Assembly (NCBI RefSeq): GCF_007922615.2 | Contig: NZ_CP042301.2 | Location: 2,604,001 to 2,668,000 of the forward strand | Length of the DNA stretch: 64,000 nucleotides | DNA from: Nitratireductor mangrovi | Lineage (GTDB): Bacteria > Pseudomonadota > Alphaproteobacteria > Rhizobiales > Rhizobiaceae | Direction: 5' to 3' | Part shown: piece by piece, positions 43,357 to 53,147 of the stretch | Layout: each line of letters opens with the position of its first letter | Position numbering within the stretch: the first letter of the stretch is position 1 | The notes under the pieces: generated by a model | What the model was told of the DNA's origin: nothing | Database searches by the model: none | Seen by the model: the letters and a program-made list of their open reading frames with translations, nothing else | Translations under genes and position numbers: made by a program

Positions 43357-44599
43357 GCCATCTAGCGAGCCGCGCACCGTGCCCTCAAGCCAAAAACGCT
43401 GGCTGTCGATCGTCGGCATCGGCGAGGACGGCGTCGACGGGCTGAGCGCCGGCGCCCTCGAACTGATCGAAACCGCCGAGCATGTCTTTGGCGGGCGTCG
43501 CCACCTTGCACTCGCCGCCGACCGCATTCGCGGCGTCGCGCATCCCTGGCCGTCGCCCTTCGGCCTGGCAATGCGGGAGGTGGTCGCGCTGCGCGGGCAT
43601 TCGGTCTGCGTGCTCGCCTCCGGAGACCCGTTCTACCATGGGGTCGGGGCGACGCTGGCACGCCACGTTCCCGCCGAGGAGATGCTTGCCGTGCCGGCGC
43701 CTTCGTCCTTCAGCCTGGCTGCCTCGCGACTCGGCTGGCCGTTGCAGGAGGTCGAGACGGTGTCGCTGCACGCGCGGCCGGTCGAGCTGATCCGCCCGCT
43801 GCTCAATCCGGGACGCAAGGTCCTCGCCCTGACATCAGACGCCGACGGCCCGGCAATCCTGGCCGAACTCTTGCTGGCGGACGGGTTTGCCGGCTCCCGC
43901 CTGACCATACTTGAGGCCCTTGGCGGGCCGGACGAAAAGGTGACAGCGACGACAGTCGGCGAGAGCCTTCCGGTCACGGTGAACCCGCTCAATCTGGTTG
44001 CGATCGAGGTCGCGGGCGGGCCGAATGCGCGGATATTGTCGCGTGCACCCGGGCTGGCCGACGGCATGTTCGTGCATGACGGCCAGATCACCAAGCGCGA
44101 AGTCCGTGCGATCACGCTTTCGGCGCTGAGGCCGCTGCGCGGCCAGTTGCTGTGGGACATCGGCGCCGGCTGCGGCTCGGTCGCCATCGAATGGATGCTC
44201 GCCGACCCGTCCATGCAGGCCATCGCGGTCGAACGCGATGTCAACCGTTGCGCCAATATTCGCCAGAATGCGCTGCGCTGCGGCGTGCCTGCCGTCGAAA
44301 TTATCGAGGGCGAGGCGCCCGAAGCGCTCGCCGGATTGCCACAACCGGATGCGATTTTTGTCGGCGGCGGTGGCTCGAAGGATGGCCTCCTTGACGTTGC
44401 CATTGCGGCGCTCCGCCCCGGCGGGCGGCTGGTCGCCAACGCGGTCACGCTCGAGATGGAAGCTGCCTTGCTGGAAAGCCACGCCGCCCGTGGCGGCGAG
44501 CTGACCCGTATCTCGATCGAACGCGCCGCGCCTGTCGGCTCGATGAGCGGCTGGCGTCCGGCCATGCCGGTCCTGCAATGGAGCTGGACAAAGCCATGA
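43355..44599 (+). CDS. cobL: Precorrin-6B C5,15-methyltransferase (decarboxylating)
   Basis: This 414-aa protein fuses a CbiE-like methyltransferase (residues about 15-215, [37 protein letters not shown]) to a CbiT-like Rossmann methyltransferase/decarboxylase (about 225-414, [36 protein letters not shown]). It methylates C-5 and C-15 and removes the C-12 acetate carboxyl. The ATG at 43355 gives the length known for CobL; a GTG at 43379 would shorten it by eight residues. The start is antisense to the cobK start. Confidence 0.95.
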   Translation: MPSSEPRTVPSSQKRWLSIVGIGEDGVDGLSAGALELIETAEHVFGGRRHLALAADRIRGVAHPWPSPFGLAMREVVALRGHSVCVLASGDPFYHGVGATLARHVPAEEMLAVPAPSSFSLAASRLGWPLQEVETVSLHARPVELIRPLLNPGRKVLALTSDADGPAILAELLLADGFAGSRLTILEALGGPDEKVTATTVGESLPVTVNPLNLVAIEVAGGPNARILSRAPGLADGMFVHDGQITKREVRAITLSALRPLRGQLLWDIGAGCGSVAIEWMLADPSMQAIAVERDVNRCANIRQNALRCGVPAVEIIEGEAPEALAGLPQPDAIFVGGGGSKDGLLDVAIAALRPGGRLVANAVTLEMEAALLESHAARGGELTRISIERAAPVGSMSGWRPAMPVLQWSWTKP

Positions 44600-44982
44600 T
44601 CGTGGCAGGGATCGGCAGCCGGCGCGGGGTCGGCGTGGAGGACATTCTGGCCGCGGTCGCCGCCGGCATGGGAGGCGCGGGCCTGCCCGACCAGGTGCCG
44701 GACGTTCTTGCGACCGGCCCGACGAAACGCGGCGAGGCCGCGATATTCGAGGCGGGCCAAAGGTTGCAGCGCGAGGTGCGTGTGATCGAAGCGGAATTTC
44801 TCCATGCGGCGGAACCGCGTCTGCTGACCCGTTCGGCAGCGTCCCAGGCCGCCACTGGCTCGCCTTCGCTCGCGGAGGCCGCCGCGCTCGCGGCTGCCGG
44901 CCCCGCTGGCCGCCTGCTCGCCCCGCGCACGGTGTGCGGACCGGTGACCTGCGCCATCGCGCGCGACGGGAGCGGCCAATGA
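44596..44982 (+). CDS. cobE: CobE, cobalamin biosynthesis protein (CbiG C-terminal-like)
   Basis: This 128-aa protein contains [21 protein letters not shown] at the start, and [23 protein letters not shown] and [13 protein letters not shown] toward the end. It is the CobE/CbiG-C fold. In the aerobic pathway its exact role is unsettled; it may assist an intermediate between CobM and CobL. The start at 44596 is in an ATGA overlap with cobL, although an in-frame ATG at 44578 exists. Its end overlaps the cobM start by 4 nt. Confidence 0.9.
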   Translation: MIVAGIGSRRGVGVEDILAAVAAGMGGAGLPDQVPDVLATGPTKRGEAAIFEAGQRLQREVRVIEAEFLHAAEPRLLTRSAASQAATGSPSLAEAAALAAAGPAGRLLAPRTVCGPVTCAIARDGSGQ

Positions 44983-45743
44983 CGGTGCATTTCATCGGCG
45001 CTGGGCCAGGTGCTGCCGACCTCATCACGGTGCGCGGCCGCGACCTGATCGCACGTTCGCCAGTCTGCCTTTACGCGGGTTCGATCGTGCCACCGGACCT
45101 GCTGCAACATTGCCCGGCGGAGGCCGAGATCATCGACACCGCGCCGATGTCACTCGACGAGATCGAGCAGGCCATGGTCGCGGCGCATTCCGAAGGCAAG
45201 GACGTGGCGCGGCTGCATTCGGGCGATCTTTCGGTGTGGAGTGCGGTGGCCGAACAGATGCGCCGGCTCGACCGGCGCGGCATCCCCTACTCGCTGACGC
45301 CGGGCGTGCCGGCCTTTGCGGCCGCGGCGGCCGCGCTGGGCCGTGAACTGACCATTCCGGAGGTCGCGCAAAGCCTGGTGCTGACGCGTGTGTCCGGCCG
45401 CGCCTCGCAGATGCCGTCAGGGGAAACGCTGGCTGGCTTCGGCGCCACCGGAGCGACGCTCGCGATCCATCTCGCCATTCATGCGCTCGGGCAGGTCGTG
45501 GCTGAACTGACACCGCTCTACGGGAGCGACTGCCCGGTGGCTATCGTCGTCCGGGCGACCTGGCCGGACGAGCGCATCGTGCGCGGCACGCTGGCGACCA
45601 TTGCCGGCCTCGTCGCCGCGGAGCCGATCGAGCGCACCGCGATCATCTTCGTGGGACCGGGATTGACGGCGCAGGAATTCCGCGAAAGCGCACTCTACGA
45701 CGCCGGCTATCAGCGCCGCTTCCGTGGCAGGGAGGCTTCATGA
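44979..45743 (+). CDS. cobM: Precorrin-4 C11-methyltransferase
   Basis: This 254-aa SAM methyltransferase begins [20 protein letters not shown]. It contains [37 protein letters not shown] and [21 protein letters not shown], all diagnostic of CobM/CbiF. It methylates C-11 of precorrin-4 to give precorrin-5. Four-nt overlaps with cobE and cobA fix its start and show tight coupling. Confidence 0.96.
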   Translation: MTVHFIGAGPGAADLITVRGRDLIARSPVCLYAGSIVPPDLLQHCPAEAEIIDTAPMSLDEIEQAMVAAHSEGKDVARLHSGDLSVWSAVAEQMRRLDRRGIPYSLTPGVPAFAAAAAALGRELTIPEVAQSLVLTRVSGRASQMPSGETLAGFGATGATLAIHLAIHALGQVVAELTPLYGSDCPVAIVVRATWPDERIVRGTLATIAGLVAAEPIERTAIIFVGPGLTAQEFRESALYDAGYQRRFRGREAS

Positions 45744-46543
45744 GTTTCGACAAGGCCCTTGCCCGGCTGGCGCCACAGATCGTCGAGTTCGAGCCCGGTC
45801 ACGTCTGGCTTGCCGGCGCCGGGCCCGGCAATGCCGGCCAGTTGACGCTCGACGTCGTCTCAGCGCTCGCGCAGGCCGACGCGGTGATTTACGACGCCCT
45901 GGTCGACGCCTCGATCCTGCGCGCCGCCGACGGTGCGGACCTGCATTTCGTCGGCAAGCGCGGCGGCAAGGCATCGGCCCGCCAGGACGACATCACCGCG
46001 CTTCTGATCGCGCTCGCCGGCCGCGGCAAGCGCGTGCTGCGCCTGAAGGGCGGCGATCCCTACGTCTTCGGCCGCGGCGGCGAGGAGGCCCTGGCGCTGG
46101 CTGCCGCCGGCATCCCGTTCCGCATCCTGCCCGGCGTGACCTCCGCCTTCGGCGCGCTCGCCAGTGCCGGTATTCCTGCCACCATGCGCGGCTTCAACAA
46201 GGCGATCATCCTGGCAACCGGCCATGCCGCGGGAACGCCCGACGATCTCGACTGGGCGGCACTGGCGAAGACCGGGCAGCCGATCGTCGTCTATATGGGG
46301 CTGGCCAATCTCGCCAAGATCGCCGCCGCGCTGGTCCGGGGTGGGCTCGCGCCGGCGACACCTGCAGCCATCATCACCGCCGCGACGACGCCTGAGGAGC
46401 GGGTGCTCGTTTCGACGCTCGGCAGAATCACCCAGGAAGCTGCGAATACCGGCATCACCTCGCCGGGACTGATCGTCATTGGCGAGATCGTCTCGATGCG
46501 CGCCCAACTTGGCCAGCTCGCCAATCTGGTGAAAAGCGCATGA
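45740..46543 (+). CDS. cobA: Uroporphyrinogen-III C-methyltransferase
   Basis: This 267-aa SAM-dependent enzyme methylates uroporphyrinogen III at C-2 and C-7 to precorrin-2, the entry to cobalamin. [64 protein letters not shown] and [20 protein letters not shown] are textbook SUMT motifs. There is no CysG-type N-terminal siroheme-synthase domain. It is coupled to cobM and cobB by 4-nt overlaps. Confidence 0.97.
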   Translation: MSFDKALARLAPQIVEFEPGHVWLAGAGPGNAGQLTLDVVSALAQADAVIYDALVDASILRAADGADLHFVGKRGGKASARQDDITALLIALAGRGKRVLRLKGGDPYVFGRGGEEALALAAAGIPFRILPGVTSAFGALASAGIPATMRGFNKAIILATGHAAGTPDDLDWAALAKTGQPIVVYMGLANLAKIAAALVRGGLAPATPAAIITAATTPEERVLVSTLGRITQEAANTGITSPGLIVIGEIVSMRAQLGQLANLVKSA

Positions 46544-47853
46544 GCGCCAGAGGCCTGATCGTCGGCGCGGCACGCTCCGGGTCCGGCAAGACCAGCGTGA
46601 CGATAGGCCTCCTGCGCGCCTTCAGACGCCGCGGCGTGCGCGTGCGCGGCGCGAAGTCCGGTCCGGACTATATCGATCCGGGCTTCCACGCCGCAGCGAC
46701 GGGACTGCCCGGCGTCAATCTCGACAGCTGGGCAATGGCGCCGGCGCTGCTCGACGCGCTCGCGGGCCAGACGGCAGCCTATGCCGAACTGGTGGTTCTG
46801 GAGTCGGCGATGGGCCTTTTCGACGGCATCGTCGCCGAACCAGGCCGTTCGGGTGCGGCCGCCGACCTCGCCAGGCGCTACCGGTTGCCGGTGCTGCTGG
46901 TGCTCGACGTTTCCGGCCAGTCGCAGACCGCCGCCGCGATCGCGCGCGGCTTCTCCTCGCACGACCCGGAGGTCGAGATCGCCGCTGTCGTGCTCAACCA
47001 GGTGGCCAGCCCTCGCCACGAACAGCTGGCGCGGGACGCGATCGAGGCGATCGGAATCCCGGTCGTCGGCGCCATTCACCGCAATCCCGACATGGCCCTG
47101 CCGGAACGTCATCTTGGCCTCGTCCAGGCAAGCGAGCACGCCGCAATCGACGCCTTCATCGAGCGGCTGGCCGACACGATGGAAAAATCCATCGACCTCG
47201 ACCGGGTCGCCGACCTCGCCTCGCCGCTCGCGCCAATGGGCGGTGCATTCGACGCGATCCTGCCGCCGCCCGGGCGGCGCATCGCGATCGCACAGGACGC
47301 CGCCTTTTCCTTCGTCTATCCACATGTTCTGGGCCACTGGGTAAAGTCCGGGGTCGAAGCCCGACCCTTTTCCCCCCTCGCCGACGAGGCACCGGGCGAG
47401 GAGTGCGACGCCTGCTGGCTGCCGGGCGGTTATCCCGAACTGCACGCGGGAACACTCGCGAAGGCCGCGAACTTCCGTGCGGGCATGACGCGCTTTGCGC
47501 AGACCCGCCCGGTCCATGGCGAGTGTGGCGGCTTCATGGTGCTCGGCGACGCGATCGAGGATGCGGAAGAGGTGCGGCATCCGATGCTCGGTCTGCTTGG
47601 TCACGAGACAAGCTTTGCCAAGCGCAAGATGAATCTCGGTTATCGTCAGGCGCGCCTTCGTGCCGACTGCCCGATCGGCAAGGCCGGCGAGACCGTTCGC
47701 GGCCACGAATTCCACTATGCCCGCGTCACCAACCCCGGCAATGACGAGCCGCTGGCAGAGATCGCCGACGGCGGCGGCAATCCACTCGGGCCTTCCGGCG
47801 CTCGGCGCGGCAATGTCACCGGCACTTTCTTCCACGCGATTGCGAGGGGCTGA
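46540..47853 (+). CDS. cobB: Hydrogenobyrinic/cobyrinic acid a,c-diamide synthase
   Basis: This 437-aa ATP- and glutamine-dependent amidase acts on the a and c carboxylates. The N-terminal half has a P-loop in LIVGAARSGSGKTSVTIGLL and the conserved GAKSGPDYIDPGFHAAATG. The C-terminal glutaminase half has VHGECGGFMVLG with the nucleophilic Cys and ends GNVTGTFFHAIARG with the catalytic His. In the aerobic pathway its product is the substrate of CobN. The start overlaps cobA by 4 nt. Confidence 0.97.
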   Translation: MSARGLIVGAARSGSGKTSVTIGLLRAFRRRGVRVRGAKSGPDYIDPGFHAAATGLPGVNLDSWAMAPALLDALAGQTAAYAELVVLESAMGLFDGIVAEPGRSGAAADLARRYRLPVLLVLDVSGQSQTAAAIARGFSSHDPEVEIAAVVLNQVASPRHEQLARDAIEAIGIPVVGAIHRNPDMALPERHLGLVQASEHAAIDAFIERLADTMEKSIDLDRVADLASPLAPMGGAFDAILPPPGRRIAIAQDAAFSFVYPHVLGHWVKSGVEARPFSPLADEAPGEECDACWLPGGYPELHAGTLAKAANFRAGMTRFAQTRPVHGECGGFMVLGDAIEDAEEVRHPMLGLLGHETSFAKRKMNLGYRQARLRADCPIGKAGETVRGHEFHYARVTNPGNDEPLAEIADGGGNPLGPSGARRGNVTGTFFHAIARG

Positions 47854-47854
47854 A

Positions 47855-48622
47855 ATGGCCGACCTTCCACCCGCGCGGCAGCTCCTGGCCGACATCGGAC
47901 AATCGCTGGGTTTCTTCACGCGGCTGCCGGTGACTGCCCTGCCCGCAGATCGCCGCAGCTTTGGCGAATCGGTGTGGGCCGCCCCGCTCGCCGGCCTTGC
48001 CGTCGCGCTGGTCGCCTGGCTCGTCCATGTCGCGGCCGGCTGGGCCGGGCTCTATACCGGAATGACAGCGGCGCTGGCGCTTGCCGCGACGATGCTGGTG
48101 ACCGGTTGCCTGCACGAGGACGGGCTTGCCGATGTCGCCGACGGTTTCGGAGGCGGTCACGACCGGCAGAAGAAGCTCGACATCATGCGCGACAGCCGCA
48201 TCGGCACCTACGGCGTCTGCGCGCTCGCCATCACCATCCTGCTGCGCTGGCTGGCGCTGACGGCGCTGGTGACGCCGGGCAATCTGCTGATCGCGCTGGT
48301 GGCGGCGCACATGGCCTCGCGCGCGCTGCTGCCCGCCTTCATGCATCTGACGCCGAATGCCCGGGACGAGGGCCTGTCGGCCGGTGCTGGCGAAATCAGC
48401 ATGCCGGCAATGCAGGCCGCACTCGTTCTTGGCGTGCTGGCGCTGTTGCCCTTCGGTTTCGGCGGCACGCTGCTCGTCGCGCTGGCGCTGGCGCTCTGGT
48501 TCTTCGCGCTCCGCACGCTGGCCATGCAGCAGGTCGGCGGGCGCACCGGCGACGTGCTCGGCACCCTGCAGCAAGGGGCCGAGATCGTCGTGCTGCTTTG
48601 CGCCTGCATCCTCTTTGGCTGA
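47855..48622 (+). CDS. cobV: Adenosylcobinamide-GDP ribazoletransferase (cobalamin synthase)
   Basis: This 255-aa integral membrane enzyme joins adenosylcobinamide-GDP to alpha-ribazole (phosphate). GCLHEDGLADVADGFGGGHDRQKKLDIMRDSRIGTYG contains the Mg-binding acidic motif of the family and several membrane segments follow. The first segment begins after SLGFFTRLPVTALP. The name cobV is the P. denitrificans usage and cobS the Salmonella one. One nucleotide separates it from the cobB stop; cobU follows after 16 nt. Confidence 0.95.
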   Translation: MADLPPARQLLADIGQSLGFFTRLPVTALPADRRSFGESVWAAPLAGLAVALVAWLVHVAAGWAGLYTGMTAALALAATMLVTGCLHEDGLADVADGFGGGHDRQKKLDIMRDSRIGTYGVCALAITILLRWLALTALVTPGNLLIALVAAHMASRALLPAFMHLTPNARDEGLSAGAGEISMPAMQAALVLGVLALLPFGFGGTLLVALALALWFFALRTLAMQQVGGRTGDVLGTLQQGAEIVVLLCACILFG

Positions 48623-48638
48623 CCTTACGGGAGACCTC

Positions 48639-49652
48639 ATGCCGCGATTTGCCACGCTCGACGATCTCAGGAGAGCTTGCTCGGACCTACCGCTCATCGA
48701 TCCGAAGGCGGCCGAAGCGGCACGCTTGCGCCAGGGGGTCCTGACCAAGCCGCCGGGCAGCCTTGGCCGGCTGGAGGAGATCGCCATCCGGCTGGCCGGC
48801 TGGCAGGGCAAGGAGCGACCCGCCCTGCAAAGGGTGAGCGCCATCGTCTTTGCCGGCTCGCACGGTGTCACCGCACGCGGCGTCTCTGCCTTTCCGGCCG
48901 AGGTGACGGCGCAGATGGTGGCGAATTTCGCCGCCGGAGGCGCGGCCATCAACCAGTTGGCAAAGGCTGCCGGCGCCGAACTCTCGGTGGTGCCGCTCGA
49001 CATCGACAAGCCGACGGCCGATTTCACGCAAGCACCGGCGATGGACGATGACGCGTTCCTGACGGCCGTCTCCACCGGCCATGACGCGGTCGCGCAGGAC
49101 GCCGACCTGATCGTGCTGGGGGAGATGGGGATCGGCAACACGACCGTCGCGGCCGCGGTGGCGGCAGGGCTGTTTGGCGGCAACGGCGGCGAATGGGCCG
49201 GACGCGGCACCGGCGTCGACGATGCCGGGCTGAAACGCAAGGCGGAGGTGATCGACGAGGGCCTGACGCGGCACGCAGGCCGGCTCGGTGACCCGCTTGC
49301 CGTGCTGGCCGCGCTCGGCGGTCGTGAACTCGCCGCCATTTTCGGCGCCACCCTGGCCGCGCGCCGGCATCGCATTCCGGTCGTGCTCGACGGCTTCGTC
49401 TGCACCGCGGCCGCCGCGCCCCTGGCAAAACTCTCGGCCGGCGGTCTTGATCATGCCATCGCCGGTCATGTCTCCGCCGAGGCGGCGCATCGCCGGCTGC
49501 TGGAAGCGCTTTCGCTGTCGCCCCTGCTCGACCTCGGCATGCGGCTCGGCGAGGCGTCGGGCGCCTGCCTTGCCGTCAACATCCTGCGTTCCGCGCTTGC
49601 CTGCCACAACGGCATGGCAAGCTTCGCGGAGGCAGGCGTTTCGGAGGGCTAG
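48639..49652 (+). CDS. cobU: Nicotinate-nucleotide:dimethylbenzimidazole phosphoribosyltransferase
   Basis: This 337-aa enzyme makes alpha-ribazole 5'-phosphate from the lower base and NaMN. RLRQGVLTKPPGSLGRLEEIAIRLA, FAGSHGVTARGVSAFPAEVTAQMV and LGEMGIGNTTVAAAV are family motifs. HAIAGHVSAEAAHRRLLEAL and LDLGMRLGEASGACLAV, with its catalytic Glu, complete the set. cobU is the P. denitrificans name and cobT the Salmonella name. A GGGAGACC ribosome site precedes the ATG at 48639. It is followed by cobF after 7 nt. Confidence 0.96.
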   Translation: MPRFATLDDLRRACSDLPLIDPKAAEAARLRQGVLTKPPGSLGRLEEIAIRLAGWQGKERPALQRVSAIVFAGSHGVTARGVSAFPAEVTAQMVANFAAGGAAINQLAKAAGAELSVVPLDIDKPTADFTQAPAMDDDAFLTAVSTGHDAVAQDADLIVLGEMGIGNTTVAAAVAAGLFGGNGGEWAGRGTGVDDAGLKRKAEVIDEGLTRHAGRLGDPLAVLAALGGRELAAIFGATLAARRHRIPVVLDGFVCTAAAAPLAKLSAGGLDHAIAGHVSAEAAHRRLLEALSLSPLLDLGMRLGEASGACLAVNILRSALACHNGMASFAEAGVSEG

Positions 49653-49659
49653 CCGCCTC

Positions 49660-50430
49660 ATGCGCAGGCTCCTGATCATCGGCATCGGCGCGGGCGACCC
49701 GGACCACATGACGGTGCAGGCGATTGACGCGCTCAACAGCGCCGACGTTGTCCTCGTGCCTGAAAAGGAAGGCAAGGACGGGCTCGCGGCGCTGCGCCAC
49801 GACATCTGCCGCCGCTTCATGACCAGGACAGACTGGCGGACCGTTGCCTACAAGGTACCGAAGCGCGCCGCGCCCGACCTGTCCTACCGGCAGGTCGTCG
49901 ACGACTGGCACGAGGCAATCGGCGATATCTGGGGCCGGCTGCTGAGCGAGGACGTGAAGGACGGCGAGACCGCGGCCTATCTCGTCTGGGGCGATCCCTC
50001 GATCTACGATTCGACGCTGCGCATCGTCGAGCGGCTGGCGGCGAAGGGCGATGTCGCGTTCGACTATGAGGTCATCCCTGGCATCACCAGTATTCAGGCG
50101 CTCGCCGCACGGCACCGGATCGCGCTCAACACGATCGGTGGGCCGATCCACGTCACAACCGGCCGCAGGCTCGGCCAGGAAGGACCCGGTACCGCCGACA
50201 GCATCGTCGTGATGCTTGACGGCGAACTGGCCTTCACAACGGTCGATGCCGACGAGTTCGACATCTATTGGGGCGCCAATCTCGGCACTGAATCCGAAGT
50301 CGCGATTGCCGGGCGGCTTTCAGAGAAATCCTCTGAAATCACAGAGGCGCGGGCGAAGGCCCGCGACAAGGCCGGCTGGGTGATGGACACCTACCTGCTG
50401 CGCAGGAAGGACAACGGAGCGAAGGAATAA
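49660..50430 (+). CDS. cobF: Precorrin-6A synthase (deacetylating)
   Basis: This 256-aa SAM methyltransferase methylates C-1 of precorrin-5 and releases acetate, a step typical of the aerobic route. RRLLIIGIGAGDPDHMTVQAI, DVVLVPEKEGKDGLAALRHDI, AYLVWGDPSIYDSTLRIVERL and EVIPGITSIQALAARHRIALN identify it. GGAGG precedes the ATG at 49660. It is the last gene of the rightward cob operon and converges on the AtuA-family gene 53 nt away, with no clear intrinsic terminator. Confidence 0.96.
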   Translation: MRRLLIIGIGAGDPDHMTVQAIDALNSADVVLVPEKEGKDGLAALRHDICRRFMTRTDWRTVAYKVPKRAAPDLSYRQVVDDWHEAIGDIWGRLLSEDVKDGETAAYLVWGDPSIYDSTLRIVERLAAKGDVAFDYEVIPGITSIQALAARHRIALNTIGGPIHVTTGRRLGQEGPGTADSIVVMLDGELAFTTVDADEFDIYWGANLGTESEVAIAGRLSEKSSEITEARAKARDKAGWVMDTYLLRRKDNGAKE

Positions 50431-50483
50431 GGCCCCTGGGCTTGCTCTTGGGCTTGGGCTCGCTCCATGCGCCGCAACGCCGC

Positions 50484-52301
50484 TCAGGGCTGCCATCCGG
50501 AAAGCGGGCCACGCGGTTCCAGCCACGCCGCCGGCACTTCGACGGGCAGGTCCAGCAGCATCTGGGCGTAGGTTTTGGCCTGCGGATCGTAGCGTAGCGA
50601 TGCCGTTCCGCCGCCGCCAAGCACGTCTTCGAGCAGGAAATTGAGCGCGTTGAACCCCGGCAAGAGGTAGCGCCGGACCTCGCCCTCAAGGTAATGCGCG
50701 AAGAAACCGCCGACGCGTTCAGCCGTGACCTGTTCGCAAAGGTAGGGATAGAACTCGGACCGGCGGGCGATGATGCCGATATTGGCATGGTTGCCCTTGT
50801 CGCCGCTTCGCCCCCAGGCCAGGGCCCGCAACGGAACGGTCACGGTCCGGGCGCCCCGCAACGGCGCAGGCGGCGGCGCGTCGGGCGGCAAATCGTTCGA
50901 AGCTCCCCCATCCGCGATCGTCGCCCGGCGCGCTTCCCCATCGACTTCAATCTCGACCGGCACTCGCGCCTTCGGCCACAGAAAGGAATGCACGCGCAGC
51001 ACCGGCGTCGGTTTGGGCCGGCCATGCAGGACGCCGGTGAGGCCTTGAGCCATCGCGACGCCCGGATGGGCAAACTCGCGGGCAAAGATTTCGAGCGCCT
51101 TGGGATCATCGTGCCTCAGTCCGATCTTGACGATGACCTCGCGCGCCTCGAAATCCCTGCGTGCCGCGCCATAGGTATCTTCGGCGCCGATGCATTCGAC
51201 CGAGACCTCGCGATAGGGGCTAAAGCCGCGTGCGGCCATGATCGCCCCGGTGCGCCTGATCAGCGCGTCGGCCGTTCGGCGGCCCTTGTCGGCAGCCCGC
51301 CAGCCCGCGATCATGTAGGTGGTCATCAACCGGAAGCCGTCGAGGTAGGTGCCGCAGACCTTGTAGTCCGACCCTGGCGCTCTGCCCTTCGCATTCCTGA
51401 CCAGCACGCGGTCGACATCGAGCTGTTCGAGCCGCACCTCGGAAAAGTCGCAGGTGACATCCGGCAGCCGATAGGCGCGCGGGTCGCCGATCTCATAGAC
51501 GATCTGCTCGGCGACGGTCCCGACCGAAACCAGACCGCCCGTCTCGGCCGGCTTGGTGACGACGAAGCTGCCGTCCGCCGCACATTCGACGATCGGGAAG
51601 CCCATATCGTGCCAGCCGCCGGCAACCTCTTCCCAGTCGGTGAAAAGCCCACCCGTCGCCTGGGCTCCGCATTCGATGACGTGGCCGGCAAGGCTGCCCG
51701 CGGCGAGGCGGTCGTAATCCTCGACCTGCCAGCCGAACTCGTGGATCAGCGGTCCGAGCACCATCGCCGAATCGACCACGCGGCCGGTGATCACCACGTC
51801 GGCGCCGTCGGAAAGCGCTTGCGCGATTGGGGTGGCGCCGAGATAGGCGTTGACCGACGCGAAGCGTTCGGGCAGCGGTGCACCGGAAAACATCTCCGCG
51901 GGCGCCGCGCACGCGATCTCCGCAGCCTGCCCGGACAGGTCGTCGCCCGTCACGACGGCGACCTTGAAATCGAGCCCGGCCTCGGCGGCCGCGACCAGAA
52001 AGGCGTCCCGGCAAGCGCCGGGGTTCATGCCGCCGCTGTTGGTGACCAGCCTGATACCCTGCCGCTTGATATCCGTCAGAACCGGCTTCACCGAGGCGAG
52101 CCAGTCCGGCACGAAGCCGCCTTCAGGTGCCTTAACCCGCGCCCGGGCGAGCAGGGCCATGGTCACCTCGGCGAGATAATCGCCAACCAGATAGTCGAGC
52201 TTGCCCTTTTCGACGAGTTGCCGAGCGGCGAGCGTGGTGTCGCCCCAGGCGGCAGACGAACTGCCGATACGAACGATTTTTCCGTTCAAGACCCGCCCCA
52301 T
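50484..52301 (-). CDS. AtuA-family (acyclic terpene utilisation, DUF1446) protein
   Basis: The protein is about 605 aa. It opens GKIVRIGSSSAAWGDTTLAARQL and contains GIRLVTNSGGMNPGACRDAF, ADVVITGRVVDSAMVLGPLIHEF, AGHVIECGAQATGGLFTDW and LAWGRSGDKGNHANIGIIARR, which mark the AtuA family. AtuA is required for citronellol/geraniol catabolism in Pseudomonas, but its chemistry is unknown. Here the carboxylase genes atuC/atuF are missing; only an enoyl-CoA hydratase is beside it (4-nt gap). It is the last gene of the seven-gene minus-strand operon. The ATG at 52301 is preferred to longer frames. Confidence 0.9.
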   Translation of the reverse strand: MGRVLNGKIVRIGSSSAAWGDTTLAARQLVEKGKLDYLVGDYLAEVTMALLARARVKAPEGGFVPDWLASVKPVLTDIKRQGIRLVTNSGGMNPGACRDAFLVAAAEAGLDFKVAVVTGDDLSGQAAEIACAAPAEMFSGAPLPERFASVNAYLGATPIAQALSDGADVVITGRVVDSAMVLGPLIHEFGWQVEDYDRLAAGSLAGHVIECGAQATGGLFTDWEEVAGGWHDMGFPIVECAADGSFVVTKPAETGGLVSVGTVAEQIVYEIGDPRAYRLPDVTCDFSEVRLEQLDVDRVLVRNAKGRAPGSDYKVCGTYLDGFRLMTTYMIAGWRAADKGRRTADALIRRTGAIMAARGFSPYREVSVECIGAEDTYGAARRDFEAREVIVKIGLRHDDPKALEIFAREFAHPGVAMAQGLTGVLHGRPKPTPVLRVHSFLWPKARVPVEIEVDGEARRATIADGGASNDLPPDAPPPAPLRGARTVTVPLRALAWGRSGDKGNHANIGIIARRSEFYPYLCEQVTAERVGGFFAHYLEGEVRRYLLPGFNALNFLLEDVLGGGGTASLRYDPQAKTYAQMLLDLPVEVPAAWLEPRGPLSGWQP

Positions 52302-52305
52302 ATCG

Positions 52306-53106
52306 TCACGTCCAGCGCGGTTTTCGCTTTTCAAGAAACGCGGCCACGCCTTCCCGCCCCTCCTCACCGAGCAGGCACTCGGCGAAGCCGTCGGCGGCAA
52401 GGTCGAGCATGGCTTCGGGACCCATGCGACCAGCGGCATGCACGATGTTCTTGGTGATGGCGTTGGCGCCGGGCGCACACCGGCGAACACTGTCCCTGAT
52501 TTTCGCCTCGACTGCGGCGAAGGCCGCAACATCGGGAACGGTCTTGTCCACGATCCCGAGCCTTGCAGCCTCCCGACCGTCAAACCGCGCCGCTGTCAAC
52601 ATGATGCGCCGGGCCGCGGCTATTCCGGTGCGCTGGACGACAAACGGCGCGATCTGCGCCGGCGGAATGCCGAGCATGGTCTCGGTCAGCGCAAATTTCG
52701 CATCCTCGGTCGCCACGATCATGTCGCCGGCGCAGGCAAGCCCCAGCCCGCCGGCCATGGCCGCGCCATGGACCAGCATGACCGTGACCTGAGGCAAGGT
52801 GTTGACGGCGTGGAAGAGCTCGCCGGCGCTACGGCTGAAGGCGACCACCTCGGCCTTGGAGACGTCCTCGCGCATCAGTGCCCGGAAGGCCTTGAGATCG
52901 CCGCCGGCGCAAAAAACCTCGCCCTTGCCGCGAAAGGTGATCCCCCGGATGCTGCGATCGCCGGAGAGCGCCGCTACTACCGCCGCGAGTTCGCTGGACA
53001 TCTCCGCCGAGAGTGCGTTGCGGGCGTCCGGTCGATTGAGCCAGATCGTGAGCCAGCCGTCGTCCCGCTCCAGCACCAGCGTCTCGGTCGACGGCAGATC
53101 GGACAT
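52306..53106 (-). CDS. Enoyl-CoA hydratase/isomerase family protein
   Basis: This 266-aa crotonase-fold protein has GKGEVFCAGGDLKAFRAL, the first oxyanion-hole segment, near residue 60. VHGAAMAGGLGLACAGDMIVAT, the second oxyanion-hole segment, follows, then FALTETMLGIPPAQIAPFVVQR. The second region ends in the canonical position for a catalytic Glu (TETMLGI). The end fits the family (LEKRKPRWT). It resembles AtuE/LiuC-like hydratases, consistent with the neighbouring AtuA gene, but the substrate is unknown. It lies between the NadE-like gene (41 nt) and AtuA (4 nt). Confidence 0.93.
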   Translation of the reverse strand: MSDLPSTETLVLERDDGWLTIWLNRPDARNALSAEMSSELAAVVAALSGDRSIRGITFRGKGEVFCAGGDLKAFRALMREDVSKAEVVAFSRSAGELFHAVNTLPQVTVMLVHGAAMAGGLGLACAGDMIVATEDAKFALTETMLGIPPAQIAPFVVQRTGIAAARRIMLTAARFDGREAARLGIVDKTVPDVAAFAAVEAKIRDSVRRCAPGANAITKNIVHAAGRMGPEAMLDLAADGFAECLLGEEGREGVAAFLEKRKPRWT

Positions 53107-53147
53107 GCGACTTCCCCTTCAGATGGCGCGCCGCGCGCAGTCTGAAG

